A DNA stretch of 64,000 bases from Hahella sp. KA22 (GCF_004135205.1 NZ_CP035490.1:6005501-6069500); one strand, 5' to 3'. Positions 1-8,509 are shown, counted from the stretch's first letter. The notes: generated from the letters alone by a model not told the origin. Program-made: numbers and translations.

Positions 1-1
1 T

Positions 2-574
2 AAAGAAACTGTCGATGGTTTGCGCAATATCCGCATCGAAGGCGACAAAGCCTATCTGGAGCAAATTCGTCGCCATGTGACGCCGCTGACGGCGGAGCAA
101 CAGGAAGCCGCCGCCCACGCCCTGGGACTGGAAGCGGAGCAGTTAAACGCGCTGGCGGCGCCCCATGTAGTCAATGTCGGCGTCTCTTTTCTGGTGATTG
201 CGCTCCACACCATGGATGATCTACGCCGTATCAAACCTGATATGCAACGCATCGCCGCCTTAAGCGAAACGCTCGATCTTATCGGCTTTTATGTTATCAG
301 CCCGGAGACGGAAGTCAGCGAACGCACCATCAGCGCCCGTATGTTCGCTCCCTATTACGGCATAGAGGAAGAGTCCGCCACCGGCATGGGCGCCGGCTGC
401 GCCTCGGTATACCTGTATGAAGTTCTGGGCCAGCGAAGCGAGCATTACCTCATCGAGCAGGGCCGTTTGATGACGCCGCGCTCCCCCAGCCTGATCGAGG
501 CGGAGCTGGAAATCACAGACGGTTTGCCGCATCGTCTATGGATCGGCGGCGTCGCCAAAATCATGGAGGGGTAA
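2..574 (+). CDS. PhzF family isomerase/epimerase, 3' part (cut by window edge)
   Basis: The reading frame is open from the first base, so the 5' end lies outside the window; about 190 residues are visible. The C-terminal half carries the family's Gly-rich signature (MGAGCASVYLYEVLG) followed by an EQGRLM-RPS stretch and a final WIGGVAKI, as in the second half of PhzF-like proteins, which adopt a diaminopimelate epimerase fold. Family members catalyse isomerisation such as the phenazine precursor step, but most chromosomal copies have no known substrate. The stop lies 3 bases before the start of the next gene (LysE-type exporter), so the two were probably co-transcribed. Confidence in the family is high; the specific reaction is unknown. 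Confidence 0.85.
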   Translation, partial: KETVDGLRNIRIEGDKAYLEQIRRHVTPLTAEQQEAAAHALGLEAEQLNALAAPHVVNVGVSFLVIALHTMDDLRRIKPDMQRIAALSETLDLIGFYVISPETEVSERTISARMFAPYYGIEEESATGMGAGCASVYLYEVLGQRSEHYLIEQGRLMTPRSPSLIEAELEITDGLPHRLWIGGVAKIMEG

Positions 575-577
575 GTC

Positions 578-1220
578 ATGATCGATACCCTGCTCTCCGC
601 AGAACTGGTGCAGGTCAGCATGATCGCGGTGTTTATGGCGATCAGCCCCGGCGCCGACTTCGCTATGATCACCCGCAACAGCCTGTTCTATTCGCGCCGC
701 GCCGGCCTGATGGCGGCGCTCGGCGGCGCTCGGCGTCGCCAGCGCCACCTGGGTGCATACCGCGTATACCCTCGCCGGACTGGTCGTCTTGATGGCGAGT
801 TCGGTATGGCTATTTACGGCGGTGAAGTGGATGGGCGGGCTTTATCTGGTTTATATCGGTTGGAAAACCTGGAAAAGCCGCCTGGAAATCCCACTACAGC
901 ATGAGCTTTCGAACAGCGCAAAATCAGACTGGGCGTATTTCCGCCAGGGTTTCATCACCAACGCCACGAATCCCAAAACCACCCTTTTCTACCTGAGTAT
1001 TTTTACCCAGGTAGTGAAACCGGACACCTCATTGGCGGCGCAGTTACTCTATGGACTGATCATCAGCCTGGCGCACGGGCTGTGGTTCTCGATCCTGGCA
1101 ATCAGCATTACGCACCAGCGCGTGTTGGAAAAATTGCGGGCAGGCGGACGCCATATCGGCCGCGCCCTGGGCGGAGCCCTCATGGCGATGGGCGTGGGCC
1201 TGATGGCGTCTCACAGATAA
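578..1220 (+). pseudogene. LysE/RhtB family amino-acid exporter, frameshifted
   Basis: The N-terminal part (578 to about 730) reads as a LysE/RhtB translocator start with the typical SPGADFAMITRNS motif. From about 735 the same protein continues in another frame through further membrane segments to the stop at 1220. The break coincides with a perfect 10-bp tandem duplication, GGCGGCGCTC at 712-721 and 722-731. Removing one copy restores a continuous protein of about 210 residues reading LMAALGVASATWVHTAY across the junction. Intact family members are inner-membrane exporters of amino acids or small metabolites. As written the gene gives only a truncated 108-residue product. It directly follows the PhzF-like gene. 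A sequencing or assembly error is possible, though an exact 10-bp duplication is a plausible real slippage mutation. Confidence 0.85.
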
Positions 1221-1230
1221 ACCGTCTCAA

Positions 1231-1578
1231 TCAATCCAGGTGGACAGCGCGGCTGTCCTCCGGCGCCTGCGCCCGGTCCGTCATGCCATAGTCTCTGACC
1301 ACCGCAGCAACACGCAGCCGATAATCAGAGAACACATCCGCACGGCCACACTGCTGCGCCATGCGGTGCTCCACCTGATTGCGCCAGACTTTCGCCCCCT
1401 CTTCATCCCGCCAGAAAGACAGGGACAACAGTTTTTCCGGCTGACTCAGGCTTTGAAAACGCTCGATGGAAATAAAACCGTCGATGTTTTCCAGCAGAGG
1501 CTTGAGGTCCTCGGCTAGACGCAAATACTGGTTTTTTCGCTCCGGCTTGGGCTCCAGCTCGAAGATAACCGCAAACAT
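1231..1578 (-). CDS. antibiotic biosynthesis monooxygenase (ABM) domain protein
   Basis: A 115-residue protein of the dimeric alpha-beta-barrel ABM type: N-terminal strand [10 protein letters not shown], a GFISIERF segment, then LSLSFWRDEEG and a VWRNQVEHRMAQ helix, the usual layout of this family. Members are small cofactor-free monooxygenases or heme-related enzymes, and many are uncharacterised stress proteins. Its start ATG overlaps the stop of the upstream NIPSNAP gene (ATGA at 1578), implying translational coupling. The pair is divergent from an ArsR-type regulator gene that probably controls it. Substrate unknown. Confidence 0.8.
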   Translation of the reverse strand: MFAVIFELEPKPERKNQYLRLAEDLKPLLENIDGFISIERFQSLSQPEKLLSLSFWRDEEGAKVWRNQVEHRMAQQCGRADVFSDYRLRVAAVVRDYGMTDRAQAPEDSRAVHLD

Positions 1579-1931
1579 CAGCTTACCTTCCCAAGCGCCT
1601 GAGCACTCAACTTCAATAACGTATCCGGCGCCGCAGTGAGAAACGTGCGACGTTCCTGCAGAATGAATTTATGCGCCTGGGCGAACTGAAAGTTCTCCCG
1701 ACCGGCGGGATCGCTTTTCAGGCGGGTCCGATAAGCTTCATAGGCGGCCAGGCTGTCGAAACCAATAAGTCCGTAGGCGACATAGTTAGTTCCCTCATGA
1801 GGAAGGAAATAACCGATCAGTTCCCCGCCGCACTCCGGAATAATACGCCCCCAATTTCCCGCATAGGTTCTGAATGCGTCCAACTGGAAAGGATCGATGT
1901 TGTATTCAATAAAGCAGATCAGATTCATCAT
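1578..1931 (-). CDS. NIPSNAP family protein
   Basis: About 117 residues, with motifs [19 protein letters not shown] and [30 protein letters not shown] typical of bacterial NIPSNAP proteins (dimeric alpha-beta-barrel fold). A longer in-frame reading to 1970 exists, but two adjacent ATGs at 1931 and 1928 fit the domain start, and the longer version would run into the divergent promoter region. The stop overlaps the start of the ABM-domain gene by the ATGA arrangement. Both encoded proteins share the dimeric barrel fold, so they may act on related substrates or form a hetero-oligomer (inference). Biochemical role unknown. Confidence 0.8.
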   Translation of the reverse strand: MMNLICFIEYNIDPFQLDAFRTYAGNWGRIIPECGGELIGYFLPHEGTNYVAYGLIGFDSLAAYEAYRTRLKSDPAGRENFQFAQAHKFILQERRTFLTAAPDTLLKLSAQALGKVS

Positions 1932-2016
1932 CGTTGTCTCTGTTTGGGTTTTCCGGCAGTCTAACCGCACCAGGAAGCCATGCTTCGACGCTCATCGAAC
2001 TGTCATTGAACCTCTC

Positions 2017-2742
2017 ATGCCGAACGAACCGCATTTCAGCCCAGACCCAAACCAGGCTCCGGACATAACAAAAGTCGCAGCCCTTATCGGCGACGCCGCT
2101 CGCGCTAACATGCTCATCGCCCTGCTGGGCGGAAAAGCGCTGACGGCGACAGAGCTGGCTGCTGAAGCGGACATCACCGCCGCCACCGCCAGCAGTCACC
2201 TGAAAAAGCTGACAGACGCCCACCTGGTGATCGCGCAAAAACAAGGGCGTCATAAATACTTTCAACTTCGCAGTCGCGTAATCGCCGAGTTCCTGGAAAC
2301 GCTGCTGAATGTTTCAGCCACCATGGAGCACAGCCGCACGCTGACTGGCCCAAAAGATCCAGCGTTGCGGCATGCCCGCATCTGCTACGACCACTTGGCG
2401 GGAGAAGTTGGCGTCAGCCTGTTGGACGCCCTCAAAAGTAGTGCCGTATTGATCGAACAGGATCAGCAACTGCTGCTGACCTCAAGCGGTCGCGATCTGT
2501 TTAATTCATTGGGCGCGGATGTGGGCAATCTGGAGAAACTGCGCCGACCGGTATGCAAAAACTGTTTGGATTGGAGCGAACGTCGACACCACCTGGCGGG
2601 CTCGCTCGGGCAATGGGTTTTACGGGACATTCTCAATCGGGGCTGGGCGCGGAAAGATCTGGATTCTCGGGTGATCCGTTTTACTCCCGGCGGCCTGCAG
2701 GCACTGCGCAAACGCTACGCGCTGACAGACCTTCCCGCCTGA
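2017..2742 (+). CDS. ArsR family winged-helix transcriptional regulator
   Basis: A 241-residue protein. Residues about 15-100 form an ArsR-type winged helix: VAALIGDAARANMLIALLGG, then the HTH helices LTATELAAEADITAATASSHLKKL and the wing region around KQGRHKYFQL. The remaining half is a longer C-terminal domain found in one ArsR subgroup, ending in VIRFTPGGLQALRKRY. The ATG at 2017 is preferred over an upstream in-frame start at 1897, which would overlap the divergent gene. Two clustered cysteines (residues about 183-186, CKNC) could sense metal or redox, though this is only suggestive. It is divergent from the NIPSNAP/ABM pair and likely regulates it from the 85-bp gap between them. Confidence 0.85.
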   Translation: MPNEPHFSPDPNQAPDITKVAALIGDAARANMLIALLGGKALTATELAAEADITAATASSHLKKLTDAHLVIAQKQGRHKYFQLRSRVIAEFLETLLNVSATMEHSRTLTGPKDPALRHARICYDHLAGEVGVSLLDALKSSAVLIEQDQQLLLTSSGRDLFNSLGADVGNLEKLRRPVCKNCLDWSERRHHLAGSLGQWVLRDILNRGWARKDLDSRVIRFTPGGLQALRKRYALTDLPA

Positions 2743-2816
2743 GTTTTCATCCTGGCATAAAGCTTGTAGCAGCTTAAGTGATCATCACATTCATACAAGC
2801 CATAGGGAGAAACGCC

Positions 2817-3026
2817 ATGAGCAAGCCAACCAAGGAAAAAGACACGGATAAAACACCCGATAACACAGAAACAGACATCGTAGACGAAGTCTCCGATCAG
2901 TCCTTTCCCGCCAGCGATCCGCCCTCTTTCACGCCAGTGGATCACTCCGGCCCGCCTCAGCATGAGGAAGACGATAAAGACAAGTCCAAGAAGAAAAAGT
3001 CCACGGCGAATACCGCCGAGTCCTGA
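2817..3026 (+). CDS. small acidic protein with SFPASDPPS motif
   Basis: A 69-residue, highly charged, probably disordered protein. It starts at the ATG preceded by AGGGAGAAACGCC, a good ribosome site. The central VDEVSDQSFPASDPPSF is a motif I recognise from many short uncharacterised bacterial proteins, where an acidic patch precedes a SFPASDPP core. The ends are Lys/Asp/Glu-rich (KEKDTDKTPD and DDKDKSKKKK). No enzymatic fold, signal peptide or membrane segment is visible. It has its own gap on both sides and is not obviously part of an operon. Function unknown. Confidence 0.7.
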   Translation: MSKPTKEKDTDKTPDNTETDIVDEVSDQSFPASDPPSFTPVDHSGPPQHEEDDKDKSKKKKSTANTAES

Positions 3027-3094
3027 TGCGCCCCTCCTGGGGCTGATTTGTAATTCTTACACGCATGATCATGAAAAATAGAAAATGCGCTGAA

Positions 3095-3116
3095 GACGGA
3101 CCTCGTCAGGTCCGTC
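3095..3116. terminator. hairpin between convergent genes
   Basis: Perfect 9-bp stem GACGGACCT / AGGTCCGTC with a 4-base loop, lying between the + strand small acidic protein gene and the end of the - strand protease gene. There is no immediate T-run on the + side. On the - strand a T-rich stretch follows about ten bases later. It is likely a bidirectional 3'-end hairpin. Confidence 0.5.
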
Positions 3117-3148
3117 CCAGGAGCCAGGGATACGACGTTTTTTCATTG

Positions 3149-4210
3149 TTAATAGATCGTGATGCTTCTGGGCATTTCCATATAGTTATTGCTTTCAACC
3201 GATTCTGATATCGCATTGTTCGGGTCGACTATGAACCCAAGCCAATAGGTCCCCGGCGCCACCGTAGTGGGGATATACAACGTACGACTGAATGTCCCCA
3301 TCGCGCCCTCGGAGCCCCAGGCGCCGTAGTTGGAGCCTAGATACGTGTCTCCTGTACTGATGTAATTATTTGTGGACAGATAGAAGTTGATATCGAATGT
3401 CTTGGTCGCCGTACTTTGATTGCTGAACGTGAACTGGATAGTGACGTTCGTACCGCGATAAGCGTAGGTAGGGCTGGACACCAATCCGGATGTGCCTGTG
3501 CCGGTGCGTTTAAATGCCGAGCCGGCGATGTCGGTCTCCGTGGTGCTGTCTGGATAAATCACCCGTGAGCCAAGACGATCATCCGCCAAGGGGTCCCATT
3601 CCTTGTAGTGACCCAGGGGGCCGCTATTCGGGTAATAGGAGTTCATAGTGGCCATCCAGCGGTTTTCATGCAGTAAACCCAGGGCATGCCCAAGTTCGTG
3701 CAGAGCGACGCTTTCAAAGCTGTAGGGCGATCCCAGACTGGCGTAATTCAGGTCTCCCAGGTTCCAACTGATATTGTTATTGAAACCGATATCAGTTTCG
3801 TCAATGCCATACTGATAGCCGAACAGCCAGTAACAGTGGTAACGGGTCAGGGTCACCGCCAGGGTGCTGCCTCCCAGGCTGTTATCAAGATAGACTTCAT
3901 TACGCCCGTTATTATCGTTATGACTGCCATCCGTATCGCGATTGACATAGTAAAGAAAGCGGGAGCCTTTAACGTTATTCCAATGCCACATGGCGTTCTG
4001 CAACCGCGAATCCCAAGTGCTGCCTGCCGGGAATGAGGTAGTGCTGATATACATCGTGGTCTGGTTGCCGTTCCACTTGATCGCATTGCCGTCGCAAGTG
4101 CGGTAGGTATAGGCTCCGGCGAACGGCGCCGCCAGGCAGAGAGTCGCCAGCAAAATCAGCCGGACGTCGCTCAGCCCCGATAGAAATGTGTGAATAGCTT
4201 GACGATACAT
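3149..4210 (-). CDS. secreted matrixin-type zinc metalloprotease with CARDB domain
   Basis: 353 residues. A signal peptide spans about 1-33 (hydrophobic LILLATLCLAAPFAGA). The catalytic domain contains the full metzincin site HELGHALGLLH at 171-181 and a downstream Met-turn candidate (MATMN, 186-190). The region from about 240 to 345 has the beta-sandwich pattern of a CARDB adhesion domain, with the typical ending APGTYWLGFIVDPNNAISESVESNNY. It is thus an exported zinc endopeptidase, probably cleaving extracellular protein. The start has a strong ribosome site (AAGGAGGACTTTCT-ATG). It lies 73 bases downstream of a secreted unknown protein gene on the same strand, so the two probably form an operon. 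Confidence 0.88.
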   Translation of the reverse strand: MYRQAIHTFLSGLSDVRLILLATLCLAAPFAGAYTYRTCDGNAIKWNGNQTTMYISTTSFPAGSTWDSRLQNAMWHWNNVKGSRFLYYVNRDTDGSHNDNNGRNEVYLDNSLGGSTLAVTLTRYHCYWLFGYQYGIDETDIGFNNNISWNLGDLNYASLGSPYSFESVALHELGHALGLLHENRWMATMNSYYPNSGPLGHYKEWDPLADDRLGSRVIYPDSTTETDIAGSAFKRTGTGTSGLVSSPTYAYRGTNVTIQFTFSNQSTATKTFDINFYLSTNNYISTGDTYLGSNYGAWGSEGAMGTFSRTLYIPTTVAPGTYWLGFIVDPNNAISESVESNNYMEMPRSITIY

Positions 4211-4282
4211 AGAAAGTCCTCCTTCTAAACGTACCTGTCTTCGAATAGCCGCTCGTGACTGGTTTGCGCTTGACGCGCATGA

Positions 4283-5143
4283 TCAGTCCCGATCCATGGA
4301 CGACCTTGCCCCTTGGAGAGTTCTACGAGGCAATGCGGAGGCGGCGGAATCGTCGCTCATGGTGTTGGCGGAGGCGGCGGAGCCTGCATCACGGGCCTGA
4401 CGTTCAAGCCCCTGTCCCACTTTCACGGAGCGCAACTCCTGAGCGAACGCGCGCGATTGCGCCTGGCTCCGCACCATGCCAAGAAAGCGTTCGGCGCTCA
4501 TCGGCTCGCCTTTAGCTTCCTGCGGCGCCAGCATCGCTGCGCCGCCGTCAGAACGACCGGCGCTGGCTTTGCCTTGCGCGCTGCTGGCGTTGGCCAGATG
4601 CGCCGAACTGGCGATTTGCGCGCGTTGAGCATGACGGTTCGACTTCAGAATTTCGCCTTTCTTGCCGACGCCAAATACTTCATTGCCAACCTCATCAGTG
4701 ACGATAGCGGCGCCGCGTTCATCATTCTGCAGGCGGAATACGCCCTGCCCCCAGCCAACCAGAGGCACCATGCGCTGGCCGTTGCCTTCGACAAACAAGA
4801 CGACCCGTTCGCCAGCGCTGAACTCAGGGCTGCCTTCAACGTGCAGGCCAGTACGACCGTCATAACCGCCGCTCATCATCAGCGTAAGTTCATTATCGTG
4901 ATAAACCCCGGCCAGGGTCTCAACGTCCGCCAGGCGGACATAGGTGTACAACTGCCGGTCTTCAGCCCGTTGCGATACCACTTCCTTCACCGTTCCAACC
5001 ACAATGCCCTGCGCCTCAGCGACCAACGAATTAAAGTCTTTGTAGATTAACGTCGTCGCCTGCGCGGTAGCCGCAAGCATCAATGCGGCGAGCAATGGAA
5101 GGAGCAACAGACCCGCACCTGAATGTAGGAGTAATTTCTTCAT
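4283..5143 (-). CDS. secreted protein of unknown function, partner of matrixin protease
   Basis: 286 residues. The signal peptide is MKKLLLHSGAGLLLLPLLAALMLAATAQA. The mature N-terminal domain (about 30-160) holds patterns such as LVAEAQGIVVGTVKEVVS, YVRLADVETLAGV and FSAGERVVLFVEG, a beta-rich module I have seen encoded beside matrixin genes in other bacteria. The remainder is Ala/Ser-rich, low complexity and probably flexible. The ATG at 5143 is chosen because AAGGAG lies 8 bases upstream; an in-frame TTG six bases earlier would be too close to that site. It precedes the metalloprotease gene in the same orientation. It could be an inhibitor, chaperone or substrate of the protease, but that is inference only. 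Confidence 0.7.
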   Translation of the reverse strand: MKKLLLHSGAGLLLLPLLAALMLAATAQATTLIYKDFNSLVAEAQGIVVGTVKEVVSQRAEDRQLYTYVRLADVETLAGVYHDNELTLMMSGGYDGRTGLHVEGSPEFSAGERVVLFVEGNGQRMVPLVGWGQGVFRLQNDERGAAIVTDEVGNEVFGVGKKGEILKSNRHAQRAQIASSAHLANASSAQGKASAGRSDGGAAMLAPQEAKGEPMSAERFLGMVRSQAQSRAFAQELRSVKVGQGLERQARDAGSAASANTMSDDSAASALPRRTLQGARSSMDRD

Positions 5144-5290
5144 TTCCAATCTCCTTTTAGAGAAATGAGGTGGGTGTTACTAGCAGAGGGCATGAAAGCC
5201 CTCAAAGGTGATAATAACTCACGTACAAATCATGAAAAGTGCAAAGATTTTGGCGCCCCTTAGTGATTGAGACCGTTCGCCAAGACCCTA

Positions 5291-5875
5291 TCAAAGCTTT
5301 TTCAGGTGGTATTGGACTAACTGGCGGGAAATCCCCAAAAGACGCCCCAGCCCCTTCTTGGAGCCGGTGATGGCGATCGCCATCTTAAATATCAGCGTCT
5401 CAATTTCCGCGGTAAGTTTTTTCAGGTCCAGCTCATCATCATCGCTGTATAACAGCGGGCTGACGATTCTGTTGATGCTGGAAGCCAATGACATAGGAGA
5501 GGAAACCGTCTGCAGCACAGCTTGCTCAAATGTACCCAGATCAAAAGGTTTATCGATAACGTAAGAAAAGCCACAGCGCATCGCCAGGACAGTATCCGCC
5601 CGTGAGCCGTTGGACGTAACGCCAAGGACAAAGGGAGCGACGGGAAATAACCTTATATCATTAAGCAGGGAGGCGACGCCGCCGCCTTCCAGCGTGAAGT
5701 TGATCACCGCCAGTACCGGGCGCCACTCCAGTAATTCCCGGCGGGTTTGCTCTACCGATGCGGAAACGTGGATGTCCGCATGAGGCGCCATTTGCGCCAG
5801 AGTATGCCGCAGCCTGGCGCATAAAACCGGACTCTCCTCCGCCAACAATATTCGGTTGATTCGCACACTCAACAT
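5291..5875 (-). CDS. pseudo-receiver regulator with Fis-type HTH
   Basis: About 195 residues. The N-terminal part (1-120) has a response-regulator receiver layout: RILLAEESPVLCARL, then VLAVINFTLEGGG, then VIDKPFD with the conserved Lys. The residue at the phosphoacceptor Asp position is Asn (AVINF), so normal phosphorylation is unlikely. The C-terminal 45 residues form a Fis/NtrC-type helix-turn-helix (LIFKMAIAITGSKKGLGRLLGISRQLVQYHLKKL). No sigma-54 AAA+ domain lies between. It is therefore a probable DNA-binding regulator working without phosphorylation. The start at 5875 skips a hydrophobic in-frame extension to 5935. It is divergent from the secreted RCC1-repeat protein gene and lies near the secreted protease pair, so it may control either. 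Confidence 0.75.
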   Translation of the reverse strand: MLSVRINRILLAEESPVLCARLRHTLAQMAPHADIHVSASVEQTRRELLEWRPVLAVINFTLEGGGVASLLNDIRLFPVAPFVLGVTSNGSRADTVLAMRCGFSYVIDKPFDLGTFEQAVLQTVSSPMSLASSINRIVSPLLYSDDDELDLKKLTAEIETLIFKMAIAITGSKKGLGRLLGISRQLVQYHLKKL

Positions 5876-6347
5876 AATCCCAGCCGCTCCTGCCAAAAGC
5901 ATTGGACTCAGCGGGAAAAGAAGCGAGATCAACAATTTCCCTGTTAACGCCGTGCTTCCCTGTTACATTCGGAGAGCGCCGCAAAACTGTATCTTGGTTA
6001 CATACCGGTATATCAGTCACACAACGATATATCAGCGGAGCAGCCTCTCCGTTTCGCATAAAATTCGAAATCGCTCACAGGCTTCCCCTGACTTAAAGTC
6101 TACGACTGCGCCCTAAGAATAGGCATCCCGCGTTATGGGTAAACGATGGTTTAGTCTCGCCGCAACAATAAGCCGGTCAGACCTCGCAACCTCTATGCAT
6201 CCTACAACTGTAGGATTATCAGATTGGCTGATGTCGATGAGAATACGTGCTCCTTCGTCTTCATACAGGCACTAGCATGAGTGACGTTTACGAAGGGGAT
6301 AGGACATCCAACAGGAAATTATTCAATATGGAAATAGGGTATAGATC
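5876..6347. other. 472-bp gene-free divergent control region
   Basis: It lies between the pseudo-receiver gene and the RCC1-repeat secreted protein gene. It holds two direct copies of TATATCAG (6009-6016 and 6028-6035, 19 bases apart) and an 18-bp perfect palindrome at 6199-6216. No convincing reading frame or RNA gene is seen. The length suggests complex regulation of one or both flanking genes. Confidence 0.6.
6199..6216. promoter_or_regulatory. 18-bp palindrome, putative operator (copy 1)
   Basis: ATCCTACAACTGTAGGAT: 8-base arms that are perfect reverse complements around a 2-base centre, 132 bases before the start of the RCC1-repeat secreted protein gene. A second version differing at two positions lies at 12711-12728, upstream of the LuxR-type regulator gene. 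There is no T-run after it, so a terminator is unlikely. It is probably a binding site for a dimeric regulator. Confidence 0.55.
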
Positions 6348-8483
6348 ATGAACAATAATACTCTCATCAAGGCGCTCGCCCTCTCGCTTCCGACGCTCAT
6401 CAGCCCCGATGCGCTGGCCTTGACCAACTGCGCCAGTGACTTTCAGTTTTCAAAGGATCACAACCTTCCAGATAACGTGGTTTCTCTCCAGGTCAGCGCC
6501 TCCGACTTTAGCTCGCTGGCTTCCAAGGACTTGAGGGCGGCTGTGCTTGCCAATATCAACAACAAAGTATACGAGTGCTTTCAAGACGACTTTCACTTTG
6601 TGAACGTAATTAGAAACTTGGACAGAAGCGTAAGCGACGGAGCCAATCAGACTAACTACCATCGACTTGGAAATTCGAATACTCAACTCGCCACAATCTT
6701 TTACCCTAATCGCAGCAACATCGCTTATGGCGCCAGTCTGCATGAAATAGGTCATACTTGGTCCAATCGCATCGTTGAAGCCAACGATCTGCAAGGCAAG
6801 TCCGTGGGCGGACATTGGGGGCTATCAGACGCTAATGGCGCAGTTGGCGGTTTCGATCCAGATAAACTCACATTCTCATCAGGCGTCTACCGCTACGCCG
6901 GGTCCAGCATTAACACCCAGTGGGGAACGAACGCAATTCCGTACTCAGACCTTGAGTTGTACATGATGGGCATAATGGATAAGACATCCGTTTCCCCTCT
7001 TAATGTCTACAGAAATCCACGCAATGTATCTATTGGCGCCGACGCCATTACCTTCAATGCCGACAAGCACGTTTACTCTGTTGAGGACATAGAGGAACTG
7101 GCGTTCAGCAACGTCAACGGATTTACAGGATCAAGCGCCAGCAAATCCTTCCGCTCCATTCACATTGTCGCCACGGTCAGTCCACTAACCCAGTCAGAGT
7201 GGGAAGAGGTCAGCACTCAGGTAAGCTGGTTCAGTCACCCCGGAGATGACAGTATATTCGCGGATAAACTGGGCGATAGCGCAGTTGAAAGACTCAATAA
7301 CTTTTGGGAAGCCACCAAAGGAAAAGGAAAATTAAATGCGGGAGGTTTGTCCGACTTTCTGCTCGGCGCAGGTGAAACCAACCCTCCCCGCGCTTCTCGC
7401 AAACCCGTCAATATATGTTGGACTGGGAACACAGATGAATATGACGCTTATATCAATGAATCCGTAAACGAATTAAATCAGAACTATAACTATAAGTATG
7501 GATTCAGACTGAGCTGTGGTCTTGATAGCGATTCATTCGGGATGTTGAATATCGATGCTGGCGCTTCATTTCAGGTATCTCTGGCAACGATGGATAAGGT
7601 CAGCATCAATACAAATACGACCGACCCCAGCTGCACTCAAAAATGTTACAAAAACCAAGTTAAAGAGCTCATTTTTAAAGGCCTTGCCGTTATAGCCGCT
7701 CTTAAAAGTGAAGCGCCTGAGAAAGTAGCCGCCAAACATTACCACAGCTGTCAATTAAAGGATGACGCCTCTGTTTCGTGCTGGGGAAGTAACTCATTCG
7801 GCGGAACGGACGCGCCTATGGAAAGCTTCAAGCAGGTTACTGTCGGCAACTTCCACTCTTGCGGGATCAAATTAAACGACGAAGTGCAATGCTGGGGTTA
7901 CAACGGTAACGGTCAAACCCAGCCCATTCAGGGCGTCTACAAAAATATTGTCGGCGGAGACTATGCGACTTGCGGCATTAATAACGATAACGAAGCGGTT
8001 TGCTGGGGTAGATTAAGTTACCTGCCTCCACAGAAAACTAAGGTGAAGCAGCTAAAACTAGGCTCTTATCATAGTTGCGCCATTATGTTAGATGACTCTA
8101 TTCAATGCTGGGGAAGCAACTTCAGCGGTTCCGCAACGCCTCCTGCCGGTAAATTTTCCAAACTCAGCACGAACTACTCTCAAAACTGCGCAGTAAGCTT
8201 TGATGGAAACGTCACCTGCTGGGGACAGAACAACTACGGTCAGACTAATTCCCCTGCAGGAAACTTCGTAGACGTATCCATGGGCTGGGGTCACGCATGC
8301 GCTCTTCGCGCCGATGGGGCAATTAATTGCTGGGGCCTAAATGAAGACGGCCAGGCGACGCCCCCCAATCAAAGTTTCACCGAAGTTCACGCCGGCATGA
8401 GACACACTTGCGGCGTTACTTCTGACAATACCGTCCAATGCTGGGGCAGAAATGCTGATGGCGAGACTAACGTTCCGCTTTAA
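6348..8483 (+). CDS. secreted HEIGH zinc-peptidase-like protein with RCC1-type repeats
   Basis: 711 residues. The signal peptide is about 1-25 (ending DALA). The N-terminal domain has a putative zinc site LHEIGHTW (H132, E133, H136) followed by GGHWG at 154-158, resembling a gluzincin or metzincin-type active site. From about 460 to the end there are seven RCC1/BNR-like repeats, each with a HSC-x(9-10)-CWG signature and a following G-N-G-Q/ATPP stretch. Two cysteines per repeat suggest a disulfide-stabilised beta-propeller. The protein is probably an exported peptidase or binding protein. It is followed 71 bases later by another large secreted protein gene in the same direction. By eye the DNA is more AT-rich than its neighbours. 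The substrate is unknown. Confidence 0.75.
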   Translation: MNNNTLIKALALSLPTLISPDALALTNCASDFQFSKDHNLPDNVVSLQVSASDFSSLASKDLRAAVLANINNKVYECFQDDFHFVNVIRNLDRSVSDGANQTNYHRLGNSNTQLATIFYPNRSNIAYGASLHEIGHTWSNRIVEANDLQGKSVGGHWGLSDANGAVGGFDPDKLTFSSGVYRYAGSSINTQWGTNAIPYSDLELYMMGIMDKTSVSPLNVYRNPRNVSIGADAITFNADKHVYSVEDIEELAFSNVNGFTGSSASKSFRSIHIVATVSPLTQSEWEEVSTQVSWFSHPGDDSIFADKLGDSAVERLNNFWEATKGKGKLNAGGLSDFLLGAGETNPPRASRKPVNICWTGNTDEYDAYINESVNELNQNYNYKYGFRLSCGLDSDSFGMLNIDAGASFQVSLATMDKVSINTNTTDPSCTQKCYKNQVKELIFKGLAVIAALKSEAPEKVAAKHYHSCQLKDDASVSCWGSNSFGGTDAPMESFKQVTVGNFHSCGIKLNDEVQCWGYNGNGQTQPIQGVYKNIVGGDYATCGINNDNEAVCWGRLSYLPPQKTKVKQLKLGSYHSCAIMLDDSIQCWGSNFSGSATPPAGKFSKLSTNYSQNCAVSFDGNVTCWGQNNYGQTNSPAGNFVDVSMGWGHACALRADGAINCWGLNEDGQATPPNQSFTEVHAGMRHTCGVTSDNTVQCWGRNADGETNVPL

Positions 8484-8509
8484 CGCATAAAGGCCGCCCC
8501 ACTCAAAAA

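Noticed and set aside
1974-1986. GAAGC-CAT-GCTTC inverted repeat upstream of the ArsR gene
   Set aside because: Only 5-base arms; too short to call an operator without a second copy.
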